8,458 bases of DNA from Thermotogae bacterium (GCA_003641795.1 QNAP01000065.1:1-8458); one strand, 5' to 3'. Positions 1 through 6,909 are shown, counted from the first letter of the stretch. Numbers and translations: made by a program. Notes: generated by a model not told the origin, from the sequence alone.

Positions 1-243
1 AAGATAGATCCACCGCTGACAAGAAGGATCACAAGATTCTACCTTTATCCGCGCATGGTGCGCATGGAGATGGCATTGGAAGCGTTCCTCACCGGTGACA
101 GGCACGTGCTGGAAGAAATGCTGGAAAGAGACCCTCGCACCAGGTCCAGCGAGCAGGTAAAGAAAGTCCTCGACGAGATCATGTCCCTGCCTTTCAACGA
201 AGAGATGAAAAAGCATTACGATTCTTCGTCTGATAAAAGATAG
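1..243 (+). CDS. C-terminal end of a GH4 glycosidase (AglA-like), 5' truncated by the window
   Basis: Frame 1 is open from the first base to TAG at 241-243 and gives 80 residues. The segment MEMALEAFLTGD (residues 22-33), followed by an ERDPRTRSSEQ stretch and a NEEMKKHY ending, is the characteristic C-terminus of glycoside hydrolase family 4, close to what I remember of the Thermotoga alpha-glucosidases AglA/AglB. GH4 enzymes are cytoplasmic and use NAD and a divalent metal in an oxidation-elimination mechanism; they act on alpha- or beta-glycosides or their 6-phosphates. The NAD-binding and catalytic parts lie outside the window, so the substrate cannot be read. The gene ends about 110 bp before the next promoter and probably belongs to a separate transcription unit. 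An in-frame ATG at 55 is an internal methionine, not a start, because the homology continues upstream of it. Confidence 0.85.
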   Translation, partial: KIDPPLTRRITRFYLYPRMVRMEMALEAFLTGDRHVLEEMLERDPRTRSSEQVKKVLDEIMSLPFNEEMKKHYDSSSDKR

Positions 244-353
244 CCCGAAGCGTCAATGGGCTTGAAAAGAGAGCATTCGTGAATATCACAAAGCTTTTTG
301 TTCATAATCGATTCTGATCACTCATTTTTCTGCGGGATCCTCTTTCTTCGGAC

Positions 354-382
354 TTGACTGTCCCTCCCGTGAGGATTATACT
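354..382 (+). promoter_or_regulatory. Sigma-70-type promoter of the LacI-family regulator gene
   Basis: TTGACT at 354-359 and TATACT at 377-382 are separated by exactly 17 bp, which is close to the bacterial housekeeping consensus. Transcription should begin near 389, giving a leader of about 36 nt before the regulator start at 425. The predicted start lies inside the palindromic operator at 387-404, so the regulator probably represses itself by blocking initiation. Confidence 0.8.
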
Positions 383-386
383 CAGG

Positions 387-404
387 TATGAAACCGGTTC
401 CATA
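387..404 (+). promoter_or_regulatory. LacI-type operator O1 (autoregulatory)
   Basis: TATGAAACCGGTTCCATA is an 18-bp palindrome centred between 395 and 396 with one mismatched pair (391/400). The even symmetry and central CG are typical of LacI-family operators. The half AACCGGTTCCAT (392-403) is repeated exactly in front of the GH94 gene (1489-1500). It covers the expected transcription start of the regulator promoter. Confidence 0.8.
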
Positions 405-412
405 TATTCGTT

Positions 413-418
413 GGGGTG
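413..418 (+). promoter_or_regulatory. Ribosome-binding site that selects the TTG start of the regulator
   Basis: GGGGTG at 413-418 resembles GAGGTG with one mismatch and lies 6 nt before TTG 425, nearly the same spacing as for the other genes here. The GTG codons at 416 and 419 overlap this site and have no ribosome-binding site of their own. Confidence 0.55.
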
Positions 419-424
419 GTGTCT

Positions 425-1447
425 TTGAAACTCACTATCTCGCAGATAGCCAAATTGGCGGGTGTTTCCAAATCAACGGTCTCCAGAGCATTGAATGGCA
501 GTGGCTACGTTTCCGAAGGGACGAAGCGGAAGATACAAGAGATCATAAGAAAGTACGACTACGTTCCCGATTCGAAGGCCGTAAACTTGAGCAAAAAGAG
601 AACTTTCACCGTAGGACTTGTACTCCCTTCAACCTCTGGGCCGTTTTATGGCGAGGTCATCAGGGGTGTGGAAGAAGTGTTATCTGCCAGAAAATACTTC
701 ACTTTGCTGACTGTGCTGGATTCTGGACAAGATGAGAAACAGGCAAGAAAGAGGTACCTCTCCATGATCAGAGAAAAGAGGGTGGATGGGGCGATCGTGT
801 TTGATCCCACTGTGGACGAAGGTACTGTTCGCAAGCTCTCGGAGAGTAAGATTCCTATAGTGTTCCTGTTGAAGGATTTCCAAACTTTTGGGATCGACAG
901 CGTGATGGTGGATAACTTCACTGGCAGCGTCCTCATGGTGGACCATCTTGTGGAGAAGCACGGTTACAAAAGTATAGCCTTCGTCAGAGGCCCCATGGTT
1001 AGTGATGACAGCGAACAACGTTTCCAGGGTTTTGTGGAGTCGCTGAGAAGACACAATTTGTGTTGCGACAACCTTTTGGTCTTCACCTCAGATTTCACGT
1101 TTGAAGGCGGAAGAAAGGCCTTCCAAGAGTTGCGGAAAGAGCTAAACAGATTGGAAGCCATCTTCTGTGCCAACGACGAGATGGCTTTGGGGATCATCGA
1201 GGAGATGAAGAGAGAAGGGATACAAATTGGGCAAGATATAGCTGTTGTGGGCTTTGACGATGCCTTTTGGTCTGGTCATATCGAGCCTCCCTTGACCACG
1301 GTCCATCAACCCATGTACGAAGTGGGAAAGATCTCCGCTCAGAGGGTTTTAGAAAGGTCGAACAATCCGGATGTTTTCAAAGATCCTGTGAAGATAACGC
1401 TTCAAACACAGCTCGTAGTGAGAAAATCGTGCGGTTGCGGTTGTTGA
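425..1447 (+). CDS. LacI-family transcriptional repressor of the downstream glucan operon
   Basis: The protein has 340 aa if started at TTG 425, the usual LacI-family length, and then begins MKLTISQIAKLAGVS, as family members do; GTG at 416 would add three residues. Residues 3-24 are the helix-turn-helix (IAKLAGVSKSTVSRALNGSG), followed by a hinge region and, from about residue 60, a periplasmic-binding-protein-like sensor domain. Sensor landmarks are the RGP segment with R200 (about 188-203), CANDEMALG at 248-256 and GFDD at 276-279. Specificity positions after the conserved VS of the recognition helix are K16 and S17. The C-terminus is cysteine-rich (RKSCGCGC). Its own promoter carries O1 and the next gene carries O2, so it most likely represses itself and the glucan operon and is released by a mono- or oligosaccharide. 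The inducer cannot be read from the sequence. Confidence 0.92.
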   Translation: MKLTISQIAKLAGVSKSTVSRALNGSGYVSEGTKRKIQEIIRKYDYVPDSKAVNLSKKRTFTVGLVLPSTSGPFYGEVIRGVEEVLSARKYFTLLTVLDSGQDEKQARKRYLSMIREKRVDGAIVFDPTVDEGTVRKLSESKIPIVFLLKDFQTFGIDSVMVDNFTGSVLMVDHLVEKHGYKSIAFVRGPMVSDDSEQRFQGFVESLRRHNLCCDNLLVFTSDFTFEGGRKAFQELRKELNRLEAIFCANDEMALGIIEEMKREGIQIGQDIAVVGFDDAFWSGHIEPPLTTVHQPMYEVGKISAQRVLERSNNPDVFKDPVKITLQTQLVVRKSCGCGC

Positions 1448-1455
1448 TGCGAGCG

Positions 1456-1487
1456 TTAACTGAGATCTTTTTTGTGTGAGGTATAGG
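1456..1487 (+). promoter_or_regulatory. Possible weak promoter for the GH94 operon
   Basis: The 78-bp gap after the regulator gene holds TTAACT at 1456-1461 and TATAGG at 1482-1487, but the spacing is 20 bp, longer than ideal. The second element runs into operator O2. Either a weak internal promoter lies here or the operon is transcribed mainly from the regulator promoter, with O2 acting as a roadblock. I see no clear consensus promoter in this gap. Confidence 0.35.
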
Positions 1488-1498
1488 GAACCGGTTCC
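1487..1498 (+). promoter_or_regulatory. LacI-type operator O2 in front of the GH94 gene
   Basis: GGAACCGGTTCC is a perfect 12-bp palindrome centred between 1492 and 1493. With the next two bases it shares AACCGGTTCCAT with O1, 1,097 bp upstream centre to centre. Its position 27 bp before the TTG start, in the only sizeable gap of the early operon, supports control of the GH94 gene and everything downstream by the adjacent LacI-type protein. Confidence 0.8.
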
Positions 1499-1509
1499 AT
1501 GATGATATG

Positions 1510-1517
1510 AGGAGGGA
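1510..1517 (+). promoter_or_regulatory. Ribosome-binding site for the GH94 TTG start
   Basis: AGGAGGGA at 1510-1517 lies 8 nt before TTG 1526. An in-frame TGA at 1508 closes the frame upstream, and the GTG triplets at 1518 and 1521 run into a stop in another frame. TTG 1526 is therefore the only start this site can serve. Confidence 0.75.
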
Positions 1518-1525
1518 GTGGTGTT

Positions 1526-3865
1526 TTGAGGTACTTCGAGACCAAATACGGTTACTTCACCAAGGAAGGAGATTTCGTTGTAACCGATGTTCGAACTCCT
1601 GCCACTTGGGTCAACGTGCTGACCAACGGCAGATACGGAGCCGTGTATTCTCAAGTGGGAAGTGGGTACTCTTTCTACATCGATGCCTCTCAAAGCTTAC
1701 TGACAAGATGGATTCAAGATTTAGTGCGTGACGATTACGGAAAGTACTTCTACATCCTCGACGAAGAAAGGGGAGAGGTCTTTTCTAGCACTTTCCAACC
1801 TTTGAAAAGGAACGGGGATTATTCCGTTGTCTATTCGCCAGGGAAGGTCGTTTTTCGCACATCCTTTGAAAGATTCTCTGTGGAAATGACGGTCGTGGTT
1901 TCAATCGATCACGATGTGGAGATTCTCAAGTTGGAACTGGAAAACGCAACAAACGAGCCTTTGAGTCTTTCGGTTTTCTCGTATTTCGAACTCAACATGG
2001 GAACCATCTCAGACGTACACAGGGAGTTCCACAGACTCTTTTTCGAAACCCAGTTTTTCAAAAACACACTGTTCACCAAGAAGCACATGTGGACCGCAGG
2101 ACCGAGAAGTTGGAACGATTCCTACCCTTTTGTTTTATTCCACTCGGCGAATCGAAAGGTTGCTTCTTACGAAACCGACAAAGAAAAGTTCTTTGGAATG
2201 TACGGAGATCTCCGAAGCCCGATGGTTGTTCAGAAAAGGCGGTGCGAAAACACTGTTGGGCGAAACATCGACGGAATAAACGCAATCCAAGTCCGCGTCA
2301 ATCTGGCTCCTCTTTCAAAGGAGGTAGTTTACTTCTTTCTTGGGATTTCAAAAGACAAAGAGGAAGCCTTAGATTTATCCCTGCAATTCCAAAACGAAGC
2401 ATTCTGCGAGTCTCAGATTGAAAGAGTTCAAAACTACTGGCAGAATTTTTTGGAGAGATTTAAGGTGAAGACCCCCGACAAGGATGTGGAATTTCTCTTG
2501 AACACATGGCTGCCCTATCAGGCAATAGCTGGGAGATTGATGGCAAGAACCGCATACTATCAAGTAGGAGGAGCTTTTGGTTATAGAGATCAACTTCAGG
2601 ACAGCCTTGCAAGTTTATGGCTTGACCCTTCCATTACGCGAAAACAGATCCTTCTCCATGCCGCACACCAAAAGCAAGATGGAACCGTCCAGCACTGGTG
2701 GTTGCCTTTCAGCAATGGATCTCCATCTGAAAGATGGTCGGACGATCTTCTCTGGCTCGTGTTCGCAGTCTGCGAGTACATAGAACACACTGGCGATCTT
2801 CGAATCTTGCACGAAAGGGTCCCATTTTTAGAAGGAGAGCATGCAACCATCAAGGAACACTGCTTAAGAAGTCTTAAATCAGTTCTTGAAAATGTGTCGA
2901 AAAGAGGAATTCCTCTGATCTTTGGGGGTGATTGGAACGATGGGCTAAACGGCTTGGGACAGGGAAGAAGAGGAGAGAGCTTCTGGTTGAGCGAGTTCTT
3001 GTACTTTATCTTGAAGAGCGTTCTAAGACTCTTTGAACTGGATGAACACGAAAAGGGATGGCTTGAAAAGTCGATGAAAAGAATCGAAGAGTCTTTCAGC
3101 AAGCATGCTTGGAACGGCGAATGGTTCAACAGGGCCACTTCGGATGAAGGAGAAGTCATCGGAGGTAAGGAAGACAACAGGATATTCCTCAACCCGCAAA
3201 ATTGGGCGGTCATCTCTGGGATAGCTGATGATGAAAGGATCCAAAAAGCCATGAAAAAGGTAAAGGAGCGACTGGTAACGGATTACGGTCCACTGCTCCT
3301 GCATCCGCCTTTCACTGATGTGGACGAAAGAATCGGATACATAACGAGATATGCACCTGGAACCAGGGAAAATGGTGGTGTCTACACGCATGCCGCTACT
3401 TGGACGCTGTGGTCGGCATGGCTTATGAGAGATTGCGAACTTGCGGAAAGAGTCTACCGATCTCTATCGCCGATTCTCAGATACTTTAAGGATCCAGACG
3501 TCTACAAAGCAGAGCCTTATGTCACCCCTGGCAACAGCGATGGCCCCCTTTCTTCCAAAAGTGGCAGGGCCGGATGGACGTGGTATACCGGGTCTGCGAG
3601 CTGGCTATACAGGCTGATGATCCAATGTTATCTGGGCATCAAGCCCACGAAGAATGGAATCTTGTTCTCACCATGTACGAAAAAGCGGTGGAAAGAGGCA
3701 GCGATCGCATTCAGTGTTCGGGGTGGTCAATACGCTCTAGAAATCCTTAATCCTCAAGGCAAAGAACTTCACGATTTCAAAGAGATACTCCTAAACGGAA
3801 AGAAGTTGGAAGGCAATGTGATTCCCTATCGTGAGGGGAGCAACCAAGTGCAGATCATTTATTGA
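1526..3865 (+). CDS. GH94 inverting beta-glycoside phosphorylase (disaccharide/oligosaccharide phosphorylase)
   Basis: The 779-aa protein has no signal peptide, so it acts in the cytoplasm. The order fits GH94: an N-terminal beta-sandwich (about 1-270), a helical linker, an (alpha/alpha)6 catalytic barrel (about 310-700) and a small C-terminal beta-domain. Hallmark blocks are GGAFGYRDQLQD (348-359), the QDGTVQHWW and SDDLLWL region (384-411), GGDWNDG (467-473), YTHAATW (620-626) and GWTWYTGSASW (683-693). By family analogy D472 is the general acid, and H622 with T688-G689 bind phosphate. The reaction would be beta-glucoside plus phosphate giving alpha-glucose-1-phosphate and a shortened sugar, which saves ATP. 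The blocks resemble the chitobiose/cellobionate/oligoglucan phosphorylase branches more than Thermotoga cellobiose phosphorylase, which as I recall has ADWNDCLN and GMGFRDSNQD. Known 1,2-beta-oligoglucan phosphorylases are about 1,100 aa, so the linkage is unresolved. The next gene starts 14 bp later. Confidence 0.9.
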   Translation: MRYFETKYGYFTKEGDFVVTDVRTPATWVNVLTNGRYGAVYSQVGSGYSFYIDASQSLLTRWIQDLVRDDYGKYFYILDEERGEVFSSTFQPLKRNGDYSVVYSPGKVVFRTSFERFSVEMTVVVSIDHDVEILKLELENATNEPLSLSVFSYFELNMGTISDVHREFHRLFFETQFFKNTLFTKKHMWTAGPRSWNDSYPFVLFHSANRKVASYETDKEKFFGMYGDLRSPMVVQKRRCENTVGRNIDGINAIQVRVNLAPLSKEVVYFFLGISKDKEEALDLSLQFQNEAFCESQIERVQNYWQNFLERFKVKTPDKDVEFLLNTWLPYQAIAGRLMARTAYYQVGGAFGYRDQLQDSLASLWLDPSITRKQILLHAAHQKQDGTVQHWWLPFSNGSPSERWSDDLLWLVFAVCEYIEHTGDLRILHERVPFLEGEHATIKEHCLRSLKSVLENVSKRGIPLIFGGDWNDGLNGLGQGRRGESFWLSEFLYFILKSVLRLFELDEHEKGWLEKSMKRIEESFSKHAWNGEWFNRATSDEGEVIGGKEDNRIFLNPQNWAVISGIADDERIQKAMKKVKERLVTDYGPLLLHPPFTDVDERIGYITRYAPGTRENGGVYTHAATWTLWSAWLMRDCELAERVYRSLSPILRYFKDPDVYKAEPYVTPGNSDGPLSSKSGRAGWTWYTGSASWLYRLMIQCYLGIKPTKNGILFSPCTKKRWKEAAIAFSVRGGQYALEILNPQGKELHDFKEILLNGKKLEGNVIPYREGSNQVQIIY

Positions 3866-3873
3866 AGGAGGTG
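3865..3873 (+). promoter_or_regulatory. Ribosome-binding site that selects the GTG start of the secreted glucanase
   Basis: AAGGAGGTG at 3865-3873 is an almost full anti-Shine-Dalgarno complement and lies 6 nt before GTG 3880. A TTG at 3862 in the same frame overlaps the stop of the GH94 gene, but it precedes this site and has none of its own. Starting at 3880 also gives a cleaner signal peptide. Confidence 0.85.
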
Positions 3874-3879
3874 GTTAAG

Positions 3880-6800
3880 GTGAAAAGATTTTTGTTGTTA
3901 TTGGTGCTTCTCGTTTTAGCCACTTTTGGAATGTCACTCACCGTGGTGAACGAGATGGAAAGCGTCGCTGAGCTGAACGACGATAATACCGGTGCCAGTT
4001 TCTCTTTGAGCGATGAGTACGTCTTCGCTGGAAAGTATTCCGTTAAGGTGACTCCTTCAGGAGAAGCAGATGAGACCAAACTGGCGTTTCAATTGAATGG
4101 TGAGGTGTTAGAAGGTTGGGTCGAGTCCGATCTGTTGAAGATTGCCGTTTTCATCCCGGAAAACGCGGAAACCTACCCAGATAACTATTTTCTAGGCATG
4201 GCTGATGTGACTGACGGCTGGTCGTGGGTCGATGGGGTCTTTTCCGAAACGCAGTCACTGCGAGGGTGGAACGTGGTAACTTTCAATCTCTCTTCCAAAA
4301 TGAAAGAAGTTTCTACAACCGGAAAGTACATGCTCTACTTTGCATTCATAGACTTCGAAGACGGAAACAAGAAAGTGCCGATAGTAGATACGTTTTATGT
4401 GGATCATTTTGTGACTATGTCCTCAGAAGAAGAAAAGATCAGACTCTACGTATTCCCCATGGAAACCGAAGAAGAGCTTGCAAGATATAACAACGACAAC
4501 ACCGGCGCGCTCTTCGAGCTCAGTGACCGCTATGTAGCCCAGGGGCTCAGATCCATGAAGATCGTACCCAGTGGAGAAGCGATTGAAACCAAAGTGGCGC
4601 TTCCGTTGGAAGGAGAAAACGTAGAAAAGTGGTCGCAGGGCAACAGGATCAAGATGAGTGTTTACATACCTCCTGAGGTGGGCACGATCCCCACCATGTA
4701 TTTTCTGGGTATGGCGGATGTGACGACAGAGTGGAAGTGGGTTGGAGGGGTCTTTGCAGACGCCAAAGACGTTGGCAAAGGTTGGAACCAGATAAGCTTT
4801 GAAATAGCGGGTGCCATGAAGGATCTTGACCCCGATGGGAAGTACATGGTCTACCTCGCGTTTGCCGGTTTTGACGAGAAGAACCAGAAGATCCCGCTCG
4901 TGGATGCTTTCTACATCGACGGGATATACACTGAAAAAGCCAAAGTGTTGACCGTTGAAGAACGGATGGCTATGGTAGATCCGAAGATCAAAGAAGAAGT
5001 CGAGAAGATGTTACAGATGAGCGATGAGGAGTTGTTGGAGTATGTCCAAAGAAAGACCTTTGAATATTTCTGGAACGAGGCAAATCCAGCGAACGGTCTG
5101 GTCAAAGACAGGAGCACTGGGGATTCACCGTGCAGTATCGCTGCTGTAGGGTTTGCTCTTACGGCGATTCCGGTGGCTGTAGAGAAGGGCTGGATAAGCT
5201 ACGATGAAGGTTACAAAAGGGTTTTAACGACCTTGAAAACCTTCGTGGAAGGCGGGGTGGAAGGCAAGAACGGATTTTTCTATCACTTCGTCGACATGAA
5301 CAAGGGTAGAAGGGTTTGGGACTGTGAGCTCTCTTCTATAGATACGGCTTTGCTGGTGGCAGGAGCCCTCTTCGTTGGGGAGTATTTCGAGGGAACGGAA
5401 GTGGAAAAACTTGCGGATCAGCTCTACAGAAACGTGAATTGGCAGTGGATGATGGCAGAAGACGGCACCCTCTACATGGGCTGGAAACCGGAGGGAGGCT
5501 TTCTCAATGCAAAATGGGATTCTTTCAACGAAGGAATACTCGCTTATGTCCTAGCGATTGGTTCTCCAACATATCCCATACCGGCGGAGTCGTGGGATGA
5601 AATTCTCAGGCCTGTCCACGAAAACTACATCTCTTGTCCCACTGAATCCCTCTTCGTCTACCAATATCCCAACATTTGGGTCGACTTCAGAAACAAAGAA
5701 GACAAGTACGCCAATTACTTCAACAACGCCAAAATAGCTACCAGATATAATTATCTTTTCTGTGTGATGAACAGGTTCAAGTACAAAACTTACGACTTCG
5801 ACGTGTGGGGTTTGAGTGCCTCGGATGGCCCCGCCGGTTACAAGCATTATGGTGCATCTGAGGGAAACCACGATGGTACGATTGCTCCATACAGCGCTGT
5901 TTCTTCCATAGTCTTCACCCCGGATCTTTCCATGAAGGCGATGAAAGGAATGTTGAGCAAGTATGGACCGTTGGTTTGGGGTAGATACGGGTTCGTCAGT
6001 GGATTCAACGTAGATGCGAACTGGTTCTCAGATCAGCACATAGGAATAGATCAGGGAGATATTTTGCTGATGATCGAAAACTACAGCACGGAGGTCGTGT
6101 GGAAGTACTTCATGAAGAACAGATATGTTCGGGAGGCTCTTGAAAAGATGGGTTTTGTCACCAAGATTTCGGATTATGCGGTCACACCTTGGTATCGCCA
6201 GGAGTATCAGAAATCGATCACCCAACCGTCCGAAAAGGTTGTCGTTGCACCAAAAGTGGCGAAGATAATGGTGGACGGTAAACTGGGGGACTGGAAAGAT
6301 GTACCTTACAACGTGGTGGATGAAGATATGAACGTGCGAGTGCCAGGCATGAAGCCTGTTGACAAGCGGTCTCAGATACTTCACAGCCACTTCTACGCTG
6401 CTTGGGATGACGAAAACCTTTACCTTGCAGCACAAGTGTTCGATGAATACCTGGTGGTGAACATCGCACCAGATGATCTTGGGGCGTTCTACAGGACGGA
6501 CTCCATCGAATTCTATCTGGATCCATCACGCGCTAATCCTGAGGCCGGCGTTTTCAAGCTGGCTGTATTGCCCTTCGACACAGAGGGCAATGTGCAAGCT
6601 GTTCGCCACGAAGATGCCAATCCTGGTCCCATTTCAAAAGTGGCGCCAGAAATGAAGGTAGCTTCTTCCAAGACCGATAACGGATACATCGTGGAGATAG
6701 CGATACCGTTCGAATATTTGAGTATCACGCCAAAACAAGGTATGGAGATAGGATTCTGTCATACCATTCATAATTCCAACAAGAAGGATGCCAAATTGGG

Positions 6801-6894
6801 TGAGTACGTCCGAGAAAACATACTCTCTTGGGTTCCCGTAGCTGACGTTTGGGCTCGACCGGAAATTTGGGGAACCCTCAGGTTCGCTGAGTAG
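3880..6894 (+). CDS. Secreted multi-domain glucanase: two tandem N-terminal modules, PF10091 'Glycoamylase'/GH144-type catalytic domain, C-terminal CBM9-like module
   Basis: The 1,004-aa protein begins MKRFLLLLVLLVLATFG, a Sec signal peptide with likely cleavage near residue 19 and no lipobox. Residues about 22-177 and 190-349 are two copies of one beta-rich module. Residues about 379-784 form an (alpha/alpha)6-type domain of Pfam 'Glycoamylase': QRKTFEYFW near the start, WDCELSSIDTALL (480-492), GLSASDGPAGY (644-654), DGTIAPYSAVSS (665-676), WGRYGF (700-705) and IGIDQGDILLMIENY (721-735). This group includes GH144 endo-beta-1,2-glucanases and relatives in cyclic beta-1,2-glucan synthases. 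Residues about 791-1004 look like CBM9 (VDGKLGDW, AAWDDENLYL, DSIEFYLD, GYIVEIAIP, WARPEIWG). Single-domain GH144 enzymes are about 450 aa, so over half of this protein is accessory. The likely role is cutting an extracellular glucan into oligosaccharides for the importer encoded next. The substrate is inferred; the Pfam name does not imply starch. Confidence 0.85.
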   Translation: MKRFLLLLVLLVLATFGMSLTVVNEMESVAELNDDNTGASFSLSDEYVFAGKYSVKVTPSGEADETKLAFQLNGEVLEGWVESDLLKIAVFIPENAETYPDNYFLGMADVTDGWSWVDGVFSETQSLRGWNVVTFNLSSKMKEVSTTGKYMLYFAFIDFEDGNKKVPIVDTFYVDHFVTMSSEEEKIRLYVFPMETEEELARYNNDNTGALFELSDRYVAQGLRSMKIVPSGEAIETKVALPLEGENVEKWSQGNRIKMSVYIPPEVGTIPTMYFLGMADVTTEWKWVGGVFADAKDVGKGWNQISFEIAGAMKDLDPDGKYMVYLAFAGFDEKNQKIPLVDAFYIDGIYTEKAKVLTVEERMAMVDPKIKEEVEKMLQMSDEELLEYVQRKTFEYFWNEANPANGLVKDRSTGDSPCSIAAVGFALTAIPVAVEKGWISYDEGYKRVLTTLKTFVEGGVEGKNGFFYHFVDMNKGRRVWDCELSSIDTALLVAGALFVGEYFEGTEVEKLADQLYRNVNWQWMMAEDGTLYMGWKPEGGFLNAKWDSFNEGILAYVLAIGSPTYPIPAESWDEILRPVHENYISCPTESLFVYQYPNIWVDFRNKEDKYANYFNNAKIATRYNYLFCVMNRFKYKTYDFDVWGLSASDGPAGYKHYGASEGNHDGTIAPYSAVSSIVFTPDLSMKAMKGMLSKYGPLVWGRYGFVSGFNVDANWFSDQHIGIDQGDILLMIENYSTEVVWKYFMKNRYVREALEKMGFVTKISDYAVTPWYRQEYQKSITQPSEKVVVAPKVAKIMVDGKLGDWKDVPYNVVDEDMNVRVPGMKPVDKRSQILHSHFYAAWDDENLYLAAQVFDEYLVVNIAPDDLGAFYRTDSIEFYLDPSRANPEAGVFKLAVLPFDTEGNVQAVRHEDANPGPISKVAPEMKVASSKTDNGYIVEIAIPFEYLSITPKQGMEIGFCHTIHNSNKKDAKLGEYVRENILSWVPVADVWARPEIWGTLRFAE
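3943..4926 (+). repeat. Tandem protein-module duplication in the secreted glucanase
   Basis: The coding segments 3943-4410 and 4447-4926 encode two homologous modules of about 156 and 160 aa. Paired blocks are DNTGASFSLSDEYV / DNTGALFELSDRYV, TPSGEADETK / VPSGEAIETK, YFLGMADVT followed by W.WV.GVF in both, and GKYMLYFAF / GKYMVYLAF, with VPIVDTFYVD / IPLVDAFYID closing each copy. The offset is 171-172 residues, so the copies are nearly collinear. They look like carbohydrate-binding-type beta-sandwiches, but I cannot assign a CBM family. The aromatic-rich W.WV block is a candidate sugar contact. Confidence 0.85.
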
Positions 6895-6909
6895 GGGAGG
6901 TGAGTAAGG

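Noticed and set aside
242..262. AGCCC...GGGCT hairpin just after the GH4 stop
   Set aside because: Only 5 bp with an 11-nt loop and followed by GAAAAGAG, not a T-run. Too weak to call a terminator.
277..300. GTGA/TCAC mini-hairpin followed by GCTTTTTG
   Set aside because: A 4-bp stem with a mismatch just below it is too weak for an intrinsic terminator, although the T-run is suggestive.
435..449. CTATCT-CGC-AGATAG inverted repeat in the first codons of the regulator gene
   Set aside because: It encodes part of the conserved TISQIA stretch and is short; I see no reason to give it a separate function.
388..735. 115-codon + strand frame beginning at ATG 388
   Set aside because: Its ATG is part of operator O1 at the predicted transcription start, leaving no leader or ribosome-binding site, and it overlaps the regulator gene in another frame.
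1468..1473. T-run after the regulator gene as a possible terminator
   Set aside because: No stable stem precedes it, and read-through into the GH94 gene would be expected.
2596..3252. Open reading frame of 218 codons on the minus strand
   Set aside because: It is wholly inside the GH94 catalytic region, is Ser/Pro/Leu-rich in the way of antisense shadows, and has no family signature.
3880..6894. Reading the enzyme as a starch-degrading glucoamylase from the Pfam name 'Glycoamylase'
   Set aside because: Characterised members of this fold group with similar motifs act on beta-1,2-glucans, and the motifs of GH15 starch glucoamylases are not seen.
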